Of a stretch of DNA of 64,000 nucleotides, positions 8,525-16,368 are shown in pieces. The position numbers and the translations under genes were made by a program. The notes beneath the pieces were generated by a model. It searched no databases and was not told where the DNA came from. It saw nothing but the letters and a program-made list of their open reading frames with translations. The stretch is from JAJYQH01 sp036261615 (lineage in GTDB: Bacteria; Actinomycetota; Actinomycetes; Propionibacteriales; Propionibacteriaceae): the NCBI GenBank assembly GCA_036261615.1, contig DATAKK010000088.1:1-64000 (forward strand). Direction: 5' to 3'. Positions within the stretch are counted from its first letter, which is position 1. Every line of letters starts with the position of its first letter.

Positions 8525-9736
8525 TCAGCGACCGGCGAAGGCGGCGATCCGGTCGATCCCCTCGCCCAGCGCGTCCGTGGCGCCGCACAGGCTGATCCGG
8601 ATGAAGCGGTCGCCGTCCAACCGGGGATCGCCCCCGGCCCCGGTCGTCGCGAAGTCGATCCCGGGGGCGACGGCGACGCCGGTGGCCTCGAGCAGCCGCA
8701 GGCTCCACGCGTAGGTGTTGCGGGTGAGGTGCGACACGTCGAGCCAGCCGTAGAAGGCCCCGTCGGGGGGCGCGAACGCGGTGACCCCGAGGTCGGGCAG
8801 TCGCCGCAGCAGCAGTTCCCGATTGACCGCGTAGCGCCGGACGTGCCCGCGGAGCTCGCCCAGCGCCTCGGGCCCGAACGCCCCGGACGCCGCCGCCTGG
8901 GAGATCGCCGGCGGGCAGAGGTTGAGGTTGCCGAGCAGCAACTCGACCGGTCGCACGAGACCCTCGGGCAGCACCGCCCACCCCAGCCGCCATCCCGTCA
9001 TCGAGAAGAACTTGCTGAAGGAGCCGATGACCGCCGCGCCACGACCGGACTCCAGGGCGCTGACGGCCCGGGCGTCCCCGAAGGTGATGCCGTGGTAGAT
9101 CTCGTCGCTGATCAGCAGGCAGCCGGCGTCCGCGCACCACGAGGAGATGCGGGCGAGCTCCGCGGGGTCGATCACCGTGCCGGTGGGGTTGGCGGGGCTC
9201 GCGAGCACCAGCCCGCGGGGCGCCCGGCCCAGCCGGCCGGCAAGGGCGTCGAGCTGCTCGGCCGTGGGCTGGTAGCGCACCTCCGGGCCGCAGTCGAGCT
9301 CGACCACGTCGCATCCGAGCGCGGCGAGGGTGTTGCGGTAGGCCGGGTAGCCGGGCCGGGTCACGACGACGACGTCGCCGGGGTCGAAGGCCGCGAGGAA
9401 GATCGCGGTGAACGCGGCCGAGGATCCGGTTGTCACCGCGATGGCGCCCGGGTCGACGGCCACGCCGTACCAGTCCGCGTAGTGCCGGGCGATCGCCTCG
9501 CGCAGGCTCCTCAGGCCCAGGGCCTCCGTGTAGCCGAGCGCACCGGACTCGAGGGCGAGGTGGGCGGCGTCCAGCACGGCGCGGGGCGCGGGCGTGGCGG
9601 GCTGGCCGACGTTGAGCGCAATGACGTCGCCGTGGGACGCCGCCCGCTCGGCCGCCGCCTTGACGAGCTCCATGACGTAGAACGGCGGGACGGCCCCGCG
9701 CACGGACACCGGCAGTGGACGCGGTTCGGGGGCCAT
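8525..9736 (-). CDS. class I/II pyridoxal-phosphate aminotransferase
   Basis: A fold type I aminotransferase of 403 residues. Features: NVGQPATPAP near the N-terminus, LASPANPTGTVI, SDEIYHGITFGD, and the PLP lysine in GSFSKFFSMTGWRLGW. It resembles aspartate/aromatic or alanine-type enzymes, but the substrate cannot be told from the sequence. It ends 22 bases before the arg boxes, so its transcription runs toward argC. Its start is back-to-back with bioY, sharing a 58-100 bp divergent promoter region that holds the BioQ-like palindrome. No convincing Shine-Dalgarno precedes the ATG at 9736. Confidence 0.88.
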   Translation of the reverse strand: MAPEPRPLPVSVRGAVPPFYVMELVKAAAERAASHGDVIALNVGQPATPAPRAVLDAAHLALESGALGYTEALGLRSLREAIARHYADWYGVAVDPGAIAVTTGSSAAFTAIFLAAFDPGDVVVVTRPGYPAYRNTLAALGCDVVELDCGPEVRYQPTAEQLDALAGRLGRAPRGLVLASPANPTGTVIDPAELARISSWCADAGCLLISDEIYHGITFGDARAVSALESGRGAAVIGSFSKFFSMTGWRLGWAVLPEGLVRPVELLLGNLNLCPPAISQAAASGAFGPEALGELRGHVRRYAVNRELLLRRLPDLGVTAFAPPDGAFYGWLDVSHLTRNTYAWSLRLLEATGVAVAPGIDFATTGAGGDPRLDGDRFIRISLCGATDALGEGIDRIAAFAGR

Positions 9737-9786
9737 GGGGGAACTATCTCACGCGGCCGTCCGGCGTCCGACCTCACGATGGCGCC

Positions 9787-9803
9787 ATTGAACGATGTTC
9801 AAT
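9787..9803 (+). promoter_or_regulatory. BioQ-like operator at the bioY promoter
   Basis: ATTGAACGATGTTCAAT is a perfect 7-bp inverted repeat around GAT. It fits the actinobacterial BioQ (TetR-type) motif TGAAC-N3-GTTYA that controls biotin genes in corynebacteria and mycobacteria. Its right edge abuts TATGCT (9803-9808), a plausible -10 for bioY. No bioQ gene is next to it; the TetR gene at 15786-16361 is 6 kb away and its target is unknown. Confidence 0.65.
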
Positions 9804-9815
9804 ATGCTCCTCCCC

Positions 9816-10493
9816 GTGACCGACAACACCGTCAGCGACAACACTGTGACCGAGGGCTCCCCGGACAGGGCGCCCGCCACCGGAGCCGTCATGACCGCAC
9901 CCCGCGCCCGTCGCTTCGAGGCCCGCGACATCGCCGTCATCGCCGTGTTCGCCGCGATCACCGCCGCACTCGGCCTGCTGCCGGCCATCTACCTGCCGAT
10001 CTCCCCCGTCCCGATCACCGCGCAGACCTTCGGCGTGATCCTCTCCGGTGCCGTCATCGGCGGACGCCGCGCGTTCGCCAGCCAGGTGCTGTTCCTCGCC
10101 CTGGTCGCCATCGGGCTACCGATCCTGGCCGGGGGCCGCGGGGGCATCGGCGTCTTCGCCAGCCCCACCGTCGGCTTCCTCGTCGCCTTCCCGATCGCCG
10201 CCGGCCTCATCGGCTGGGCGACCCAGGCACTCGGAGCGCCCTACCGCATCGTGCCCGGGCTGGTGATCAACACCGGCTTCGGCATCGGCCTCACCTATCT
10301 GTTCGGCTGGACCGGCATGCTGGCGACCACCCACCTCGGCCCGCGGGCGGCCTTCGTCGCGCTCGCGCCGTTCCTCATCGGCGACGCGGTCAAGGTCGTG
10401 CTCGCCACCGCGACCGCCATGGGCGTGCACGCCAGCTATCCCGGCCTGCTGTCCCGCGGGCGGCCGCGGGGAGCCGCCTCCGATCCGGCCTGA
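9816..10493 (+). CDS. bioY: biotin ECF transporter S component BioY
   Basis: Membrane protein that binds biotin and docks to the BioMN energising module (225 aa from this start). It contains about six hydrophobic segments and the BioY signature region PISPVPITAQTFGVILSGAV, followed by GGIGVFASPTVGF. Start choice: GTG at 9816 lies 7 bases after TATGCT, and codons 1-25 from it are almost all G/C-ending, like real coding sequence. ATG 9804, or ATG 9891 (with GGAG five bases upstream, giving 200 aa, nearer the family length), are alternatives. It heads bioY-bioM-bioN. Confidence 0.92.
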   Translation: MTDNTVSDNTVTEGSPDRAPATGAVMTAPRARRFEARDIAVIAVFAAITAALGLLPAIYLPISPVPITAQTFGVILSGAVIGGRRAFASQVLFLALVAIGLPILAGGRGGIGVFASPTVGFLVAFPIAAGLIGWATQALGAPYRIVPGLVINTGFGIGLTYLFGWTGMLATTHLGPRAAFVALAPFLIGDAVKVVLATATAMGVHASYPGLLSRGRPRGAASDPA

Positions 10494-10526
10494 CCCCGGC
10501 TCGCAGGCGTGCGTCAGGATGGTGGC

Positions 10527-11225
10527 GTGAGGATCGAACTGGAGCGGGTGACCCACACCTTCGGCGAGGGGCCCACGGCCCGCACCGTGCTCCGCGACAT
10601 CACCCTCACGCTCACCGAGCGACGGATCGGCGTCATCGGCCACAACGGCTCGGGCAAGTCGACGTTCCTGCGGCTGCTCAACGCGCTGGTGCTGCCCACG
10701 TCCGGCCGGGTTCGCGTCGACGGACTGGACACGGCGCGGGACGCGAAGGAGCTGCGCCGGCGCATCGGCTTCCTCTTCACCGATCCGGACGCCCAGATCA
10801 TCATGCCGACGGTCGCCGAGGACGTCGCGTTCGGGCTGCGCCGCTCCGGCCTGTCGCGGTCGGAGGTCGACCGGCGGGTCCGCGACCTGCTCGTGCGGTT
10901 CCGTCTCGACGGGCACGCCGACCACCCCGCGCACCTGCTCTCCGGTGGCCAGAAGCAGCTGCTCGCGCTCGCGTCGGTGCTCATCACCGAGCCGCTCGCC
11001 CTCGTCATGGACGAGCCCACCACTCTGCTCGATCTGCGCAACGCGGCGATGATCGGCCGGGTGGTGGCCGGCCTCGACGAGACCGTGCTGCTCGCGACGC
11101 ACCACCTCGAGCTCCTCGAGGGGTTCGAGCGGGTGCTCGTGTTCCACGAGGGCCGGGTGGTCGCGGACGCCGCCCCGGAGGTGGCCATCGCCGCCTACCG
11201 CGACCTTATGGGCCGGGAGCCGTGA
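10527..11225 (+). CDS. bioM: biotin ECF transporter ATPase BioM
   Basis: ABC ATPase powering biotin uptake (232 aa). Walker A is GHNGSGKST (38-46), the Q-loop region is FLFTDPDAQIIM, the signature is LLSGGQKQLLALAS (138-150), and Walker B is LALVMDEPT (157-165). The FTDPDAQ region is typical of ECF/CbiO-type ATPases. GTG 10527 is chosen over GTG 10509 because AGGATGG lies just upstream of it. The stop overlaps the bioN ATG by one base (TGATG). Confidence 0.93.
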   Translation: MRIELERVTHTFGEGPTARTVLRDITLTLTERRIGVIGHNGSGKSTFLRLLNALVLPTSGRVRVDGLDTARDAKELRRRIGFLFTDPDAQIIMPTVAEDVAFGLRRSGLSRSEVDRRVRDLLVRFRLDGHADHPAHLLSGGQKQLLALASVLITEPLALVMDEPTTLLDLRNAAMIGRVVAGLDETVLLATHHLELLEGFERVLVFHEGRVVADAAPEVAIAAYRDLMGREP

Positions 11226-11836
11226 TGCGCACCACCTCCCTCGGGCTGTTCCGTCCCGGCGATTCGCCGGTGCACCGGATGCCGGCCGGGCGGAAGCTGC
11301 TCATCCTGCTCGTCCTCGGGGTGGCGTCGGTGCTCACCCAGCACTGGTGGTGGGTGATCGCGGCACTCCTCATCGCGACGATCGGCAGCTACCGGGCGGC
11401 GGGCTTCGGCGTCAGGGTCTGGTGGGCGCAGGTGCGCCCGCTGTGGTTCCTCCTCGCCTTCACCGCGGTGGTCCAGCTGCTCACCGTCGGCTGGCAGCGG
11501 GCCGTGGGCGTGTCGGGGTCGATCGTCGTGCTCGTCGCGGTCGCCGCCCTCGTCACCCTCACGACGCCGACGTCGGCGCTGGTCGACACGGTGGTGCGCC
11601 TCGCCCGCCCCCTCGCCCCGCTCCACGTCGACCCCGAACGGCTCGGCCTGTTCCTCATGGTCGGCATCCGGTGCGTCCCGCTCGTCGCCGACCTCGCCCG
11701 GCAGGTGCGCGAGGCCCAGATCGCCCGCCGTGCGACGACCAGCACCCGCGCGTTCGTCGTGCCGCTGGTCGTGCGCTCCCTGCGGGAGGCGGACGCCCTC
11801 GGCGAGGCTCTCGTCGCCCGCGGCGTCGACGATTGA
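11225..11836 (+). CDS. bioN: biotin ECF transporter T component BioN
   Basis: Transmembrane coupling protein of the ECF transporter (203 aa). Several hydrophobic helices (LLILLVLGVASVL, VIAALLIATIG, LWFLLAFTAVVQLL) are followed by cytoplasmic coupling helices with REAQIARRA and ADALGEALVARG, which match the two ARG-type signatures of T components. The start overlaps the bioM stop, so BioM and BioN should be made in step. It ends the biotin operon, and the LacI gene starts 36 bases later from its own promoter. Confidence 0.92.
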   Translation: MRTTSLGLFRPGDSPVHRMPAGRKLLILLVLGVASVLTQHWWWVIAALLIATIGSYRAAGFGVRVWWAQVRPLWFLLAFTAVVQLLTVGWQRAVGVSGSIVVLVAVAALVTLTTPTSALVDTVVRLARPLAPLHVDPERLGLFLMVGIRCVPLVADLARQVREAQIARRATTSTRAFVVPLVVRSLREADALGEALVARGVDD

Positions 11837-11871
11837 CCACGCGAAAGCGGGCCGCCGCGTAGCCTGTCGGC

Positions 11872-12918
11872 GTGACGTCCTCCAGCCCGCCCCGACGCCG
11901 CCGGGTGACCATCCGCGACGTCGCCGAGCAGAGCGGGGTGTCGATCGGGGCGGTGTCGTTCGCGCTGAGCGGTCGCAAGGGTGTCTCCGACGACACCCGC
12001 GAGCGGGTGCTCCGGGTCGCCGAAGATCTCGGGTGGGCACCGACCAGCGCCGCCAGGTCCCTCGCGGGGGCGCGCACCCAGACGGTCGGGCTGGTGCTCG
12101 CGCGCGACCCGATGAACCTCGGCGTGGAGTCGTTCTACATGCAGTTCATCGCGGGCATCGAGCGCGAGCTCGCCTCCCGTTCCTACAGCCTGCTGCTGCA
12201 GGTCGCCCCCAGCACCGAGCAGGAACTGGCCACCCTGGTCGGATGGAGGAACGCGCGCAAGGTCGACGGCGTCCTGCTCGTCGACCTGACGACCGACGAC
12301 CCGAGGGTCGCCCTCGCGCGCGAGCCGCACGCACTCCCCACCCTGGTCGTCGGCGACCCGAGCGTCGCTGACGGGCTCACGAGCGTCTGGACCGACGACG
12401 CGGAGTCGATGCGGACGTCGGTCCGGCACCTCGTCGACCTCGGGCACCGCCGGATCGCCCGGGTGTCGGGGATCGGTTCGCTGGCGCACACCCGGATCCG
12501 CGACCGGGCCTTCGACGACGAGATGCGACTGGCGGGGCTCGAGCCGCTCATCCTGCCGACCGACTACACGCCGGCGTCCGGCTCCCGGGTCACTCTCGAG
12601 GCCATGCGGGAGGCCTCGCACCCGACGGCGTTCATCTACGACAACGACGTCATGGCGGTCGCGGGGCTCGGCACACTCCACCGGCAAGGCTTCGACGTCC
12701 CCGGCGATGTCTCCGTCATCGCGTGGGACGACTCGGTGCTGTGCCAGCACGTCTTCCCCCGCCTCACCGCGCTGAGCCACGACGTCGTCGGGTTCGGCTC
12801 GCACGCCGCGCGGCGGCTGTTCGACGTCATCGCGGGGGCGGCCCCCGCCGCGTTCCTCGACTCGACGCCCGCCCTGCTGGTGCGCGACTCGACGGCCCCC
12901 CCGAGCGGCGTCCGCTGA
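11872..12918 (+). CDS. LacI-family transcriptional regulator (mannanase locus)
   Basis: 348-residue regulator. The N-terminal helix-turn-helix is VTIRDVAEQSGVSIGAVSFALSG (about residues 11-33), followed by the hinge (TSAARSLAGARTQTVGLVLAR) and a periplasmic-binding-protein-like sensor with LGHRRIARVSG and FIYDNDVMAVAG. The GTG start lies 6 bases after TAGCCT (11860-11865), so it is likely leaderless. It is directly upstream of a GH5 gene whose promoter carries a LacI-type palindrome (13029-13044), which makes a sugar-responsive repressor of that gene the best guess. The ligand is unknown; a mannose oligomer would fit. Confidence 0.9.
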   Translation: MTSSSPPRRRRVTIRDVAEQSGVSIGAVSFALSGRKGVSDDTRERVLRVAEDLGWAPTSAARSLAGARTQTVGLVLARDPMNLGVESFYMQFIAGIERELASRSYSLLLQVAPSTEQELATLVGWRNARKVDGVLLVDLTTDDPRVALAREPHALPTLVVGDPSVADGLTSVWTDDAESMRTSVRHLVDLGHRRIARVSGIGSLAHTRIRDRAFDDEMRLAGLEPLILPTDYTPASGSRVTLEAMREASHPTAFIYDNDVMAVAGLGTLHRQGFDVPGDVSVIAWDDSVLCQHVFPRLTALSHDVVGFGSHAARRLFDVIAGAAPAAFLDSTPALLVRDSTAPPSGVR

Positions 12919-13016
12919 CCGCGGGCGCGGAGATCTCATTCTCCGGGCGCGCCCGATCCCATCCCCGTGCGAGGTGCGGGACGCCGTCGACGGTCATCCT
13001 GTCGCCGCTCCACCCC

Positions 13017-13045
13017 TTGACACTGCCTACTGAAGCGCTTAAGTT
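13017..13045 (+). promoter_or_regulatory. promoter with LacI-type operator for the GH5 gene
   Basis: TTGACA (13017-13022), a 17-base spacer and TAAGTT (13040-13045) form a strong sigma70-type promoter. The 16-bp near-palindrome ACTGAAGCGCTTAAGT (13029-13044), centred on AAGCGCTT, overlaps the spacer and -10. AAGCGCTT centres are typical of LacI-family operators. The transcript would start near 13052, about 45 bases before the ATG. Confidence 0.82.
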
Positions 13046-13095
13046 GCCGGGGACGTGTCGCGCAGTTCCCAGCAATGAAGCGAGAAGAGGCGAGC

Positions 13096-15714
13096 ATGAT
13101 CCATTCCCATTCCACTCCCGCTCGGCGTCCCAGACCGCGGCTGCGGCAGGTGGCGGCGCTGGCCGTCGCCGTCCTCGGCCTGGCCGCCCTGGCGACGCCC
13201 GCGCAGGCCCGGGCGGAGGGCGAGCACCCGGACGCGAACGCCTTCGTGCAGCGGGACGGCACCCACCTGACCCTCGACGGACGTCAGTTCCGCTTCTCCG
13301 GCCCCAACATGTACTGGCTCGGGCTGGACGAGAACGTCGGCGGCGTCGACCCCGCCACGCGGGGCGTGGTCGGCTATCCGAGCTACTTCCGCATCCGCGA
13401 CGGCCTCGTGACGGCCAAGGCGATGGGCGCGACGGTCGTGCGCTCGCACACCCTGGGCGTCTCGACCGGCAACCCCGACTCCGTCGAGCCCTCGCTCGGC
13501 ACCTTCAACGAGAACGCCTTCGCCCCCATCGACTACGCGGTCGCCGAGGCCGGCCGACTCGGGCTCAGACTGGTCATCCCGCTCACCGACAACTGGCAGT
13601 ACTACAGCGGGAGCCGGTTCGACTTCCTCCGGTGGCTCGGCCTCAGCACCGCCAACGACGGCGCCCTGTTCTACACCGATCCCCACGCCCGGGCCGCCTA
13701 CCAGCAGTTCGTCAGAACCGTCCTCCTGCACCGCAACCCCCTCACCGGCAAGCGGTTGGTCGACGACCCGACGATCATGGCCTGGGAACTGGGCAACGAA
13801 CTGAACGGGGCCACGCCCGACTGGGTGCAGGCCAACGCGTCGTTCATCAAGAGCCTCGCCCCGCACCAGCTGGTGGCCGCCGGCAAGCAGTCGGGTGTCG
13901 ACCCGGCCGTGCTGTCAGCGAGCGCCGTCGACATCAGCGACTCGCACTACTACCCGCCGACCAGTTCGCAGATCAGCGCCGACGCGCACACGGTGACCGC
14001 TGCGGGCAAGGTCTACATGGCGGGAGAGTTCGACAGCAATGCCGCGAACGACTCCCTGCTCAGCGCGGTGGCGAAGGACCCCGACGTCTCCGGGGCGACG
14101 TTCTGGTCGTTGTTCCCCGACGCCGACCACTACGGCTACGTGCAGCACTCCGACGGTTTCACCGTGCACTTCCCCGGCGACACCCCGGCCATGCGGAGCA
14201 ACGTCGCCGCGCTCACCCGGTTCGCGTCGGCGATGAGCGGCCGGCCGGCGCCCGGCGTCGTGGGTGACGCCCCGCTCATCACCGCGATCGGCAAGGACGA
14301 GGGCCTCAACACGGTCGCCTGGCGCAATACGGCCGGCGCCTTCGGGTACCTCGTGCAGCGCCGCGACGGCGACGGCTCGTGGCGCACTGTCAGCGGCGCC
14401 ACCCCCCTGAGCGGCAGCAGCGCCCCCTGGCTGGACCCGACCCCGGCCACCGGAACCACCGGGTACCGGGTGCTCGCCGTGGACGCCGCCGGCGCGGTCG
14501 TCCGTTCCTCCCGGCCCGTCGAGGTGAGCGCCACCGGCCAGGTCACCGTCGACCCGCTGGAGGACTGGTACGTCGCCTCCGCGCACAGCGCGGACCTGAG
14601 GCGTACACCCACCGCGTCCGGCGTCCAGGTCGCCCCACCGCGAGGCATGACGGGGTCGGTGACCTACCTGGCCAAGGGCCTCACCGCCGCGACGTTCCTC
14701 GTCCGCTCGCCGGCCCGGCCCCGCCCAGCCGTGCAGGTCACCACCGACGGCAGCACCTGGCGCGAGACCCGCGCCGTCGTCACGCCGCGCGGGGACGGCA
14801 GCTGGGCGGTGGAGGTTCGGGGCGGTCGGGGTGACGCGGGGGTCCGCCTGGCGTGGCGCCGCGGCGACGTCTTCGGCCTCACCGGCGCCTCGATCAGCGA
14901 CGTCGCGGCGTCCGTGCCGACCTCGGCCCCGGCGGCGTTCGCGGTCACCTCACCGGTCGACGGGCAGACCGGCGTGAGCACGATCAGCCCGATCGCCTGG
15001 CAGTCCGCGGGTCGCGCCGCGTACTACACGCTGACGGTCTCCACGCACAGCGACCTCAGCAGCCCGCTGGTCAGCGCCACCGGGATCACCGGCACGAGCT
15101 ACGCCCCCACGCAGGCGTGGCCCGGAGACACCACCCTGTACGTCCGGGTGACGGCGGTGAACGGCATCGGGACGACGTCGGCGTCGGCGAACTTCACCAC
15201 CCGCACCGCCCCGGCCGGGGTGCTCGTCGACGACTTCGACACCTACCCCGACGACGCCGCACTCCAGGCCGCCTGGAAGCCGAACTCCGGCGGTGACCCG
15301 ATCACCGCCACCCTCGGCCCGGCGGGGGTGGGCACGGGTCACAGCCTCGTGCTCGACTACACCGCGGGTCCCAACGGCTACAACGGTGTCATCCACAACC
15401 TCCCGACCGCCCAGGACTGGAACGGCACCACCGGCCTGCAGTTCTGGGTCGAGCCGGGAGCGGACGGGCAGCAGCTCAACGTGCAGTTCACGGCGAACGG
15501 CGCGTTCTGGGAGAAGAAGATCACCCTGGCCGGAACCGCCGGCCGCGAGGTGACGATCCCGTGGGCGGACTTCGCGCCGCCGCCGTGGGCACCCCAGGGG
15601 GCGACTCTCGACCTGTCGACGGTCACCGCGGTGGCCCTCTACCCCGCGACCTACCCGGTCGCCCAGGGCGGTCAGGACACCATCCGCATCGACTCGATCC
15701 TCGCGGCGAAGTAG
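13096..15714 (+). CDS. secreted GH5-type endo-beta-mannanase, multidomain
   Basis: Extracellular glycoside hydrolase of 872 residues. A signal peptide spans about residues 1-39 (twin Arg-rich start, LAVAVLGLAALATPAQA). The GH5 clan-A barrel spans about 45-380, with acid/base Glu235 in WELGNELNG and nucleophile Glu311 in MAGEFDSN. Fn3-like segments lie around 387-480 and 613-700, with another beta-rich segment between them, and a CBM11-like carbohydrate-binding domain spans about 708-872. ATG 13096 is chosen over ATG 13075 because GAAGAGG lies 5-6 bases upstream. The FSGPNMYWLG and DPTIMAWELGNE segments resemble mannan endo-1,4-beta-mannosidases; activity on another beta-glycan cannot be excluded. 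Expression is probably LacI-controlled. Confidence 0.85.
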   Translation: MIHSHSTPARRPRPRLRQVAALAVAVLGLAALATPAQARAEGEHPDANAFVQRDGTHLTLDGRQFRFSGPNMYWLGLDENVGGVDPATRGVVGYPSYFRIRDGLVTAKAMGATVVRSHTLGVSTGNPDSVEPSLGTFNENAFAPIDYAVAEAGRLGLRLVIPLTDNWQYYSGSRFDFLRWLGLSTANDGALFYTDPHARAAYQQFVRTVLLHRNPLTGKRLVDDPTIMAWELGNELNGATPDWVQANASFIKSLAPHQLVAAGKQSGVDPAVLSASAVDISDSHYYPPTSSQISADAHTVTAAGKVYMAGEFDSNAANDSLLSAVAKDPDVSGATFWSLFPDADHYGYVQHSDGFTVHFPGDTPAMRSNVAALTRFASAMSGRPAPGVVGDAPLITAIGKDEGLNTVAWRNTAGAFGYLVQRRDGDGSWRTVSGATPLSGSSAPWLDPTPATGTTGYRVLAVDAAGAVVRSSRPVEVSATGQVTVDPLEDWYVASAHSADLRRTPTASGVQVAPPRGMTGSVTYLAKGLTAATFLVRSPARPRPAVQVTTDGSTWRETRAVVTPRGDGSWAVEVRGGRGDAGVRLAWRRGDVFGLTGASISDVAASVPTSAPAAFAVTSPVDGQTGVSTISPIAWQSAGRAAYYTLTVSTHSDLSSPLVSATGITGTSYAPTQAWPGDTTLYVRVTAVNGIGTTSASANFTTRTAPAGVLVDDFDTYPDDAALQAAWKPNSGGDPITATLGPAGVGTGHSLVLDYTAGPNGYNGVIHNLPTAQDWNGTTGLQFWVEPGADGQQLNVQFTANGAFWEKKITLAGTAGREVTIPWADFAPPPWAPQGATLDLSTVTAVALYPATYPVAQGGQDTIRIDSILAAK

Positions 15715-15728
15715 CAGACCCGGGACCG

Positions 15729-15769
15729 ACGCCCCGGCGCTCGACCTGCACGGGCCGGCGCCGGGGCGT
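15729..15769. terminator. shared terminator between GH5 and TetR genes
   Basis: Perfect 11-bp stem ACGCCCCGGCG (15729-15739) with CGCCGGGGCGT (15759-15769), 19-base loop. It sits between the converging GH5 gene and the TetR gene. It lacks a long T-run on either strand, which is common for actinobacterial terminators. Confidence 0.7.
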
Positions 15770-15785
15770 TCTCCCGCGTCAGGGG

Positions 15786-16361
15786 TTACGAGGTCGTGGC
15801 GAGGGTGGGGTCCCGGTGGGCGAGGCCGGTGACGATGACGTCCAGCCCGAAGCGGAACAGGCGCTCGGCGTCGCCGGGGTCGGCCGGCTCGGAGACGCCG
15901 AGCTCGGCGAGCTGGGCGCGGTTCTGCTCCTCGTAGACCTGACCCAGGACGAAGTGGGTCAGCACCTGCACCGCGTCCGATGCCGGACCGGCGCCGAGCC
16001 CGGCCGCCACCAAGCGGTCACGGGGACCGGCGAGCCAGTCGGCCGACCCCAGCCCGGTCGCGCGGGTGCTGGCGACCAGGTCCGCACCGTCGCGATGCCC
16101 GAGCAGGGTGCGCCGCAGCCCACCGGCCCACTCCCGCAGCCATGCCCGCCAGTCGTCGCCGTCGGGCGGCAGGGCCACCTCGCCGACGATGACGTCGGAC
16201 ACCGCCGCGAGCAGGCTCTGCTTGTTGGGCAGGTGCCAGTAGAGGGCTCCCGGCTGGACGCCGAGCCGCTCGGCGAGGCGGCGCATGGTGAGGTCGGCGA
16301 TCCCGTACTGGTCGAGGATCGCCAGCGCCGCCCCGACGACGTCGGCCCGGTGGAGGGGCAT
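15786..16361 (-). CDS. TetR-family transcriptional regulator
   Basis: 191-residue regulator. The N-terminal TetR helix-turn-helix is LTMRRLAERLGVQPGALYWHLPNKQSLL (about 24-51), and the all-helical C-terminal ligand domain includes LTHFVLGQVYEEQ. The closely spaced LAERLGVQPGALYWH form resembles TetR class/TetR_C-type members. ATG 16361 follows the pheT stop by only 7 bases, so it may be read through from pheST. The upstream in-frame extension lies within pheT in another frame and is rejected. Target and ligand are unknown. Confidence 0.88.
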   Translation of the reverse strand: MPLHRADVVGAALAILDQYGIADLTMRRLAERLGVQPGALYWHLPNKQSLLAAVSDVIVGEVALPPDGDDWRAWLREWAGGLRRTLLGHRDGADLVASTRATGLGSADWLAGPRDRLVAAGLGAGPASDAVQVLTHFVLGQVYEEQNRAQLAELGVSEPADPGDAERLFRFGLDVIVTGLAHRDPTLATTS

Positions 16362-16368
16362 CCCGCGC

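Noticed and set aside
13075..13095. Upstream ATG of the GH5 gene
   Set aside because: The ribosome-binding site GAAGAGG lies inside these seven codons, so ATG 13096 is the better start.
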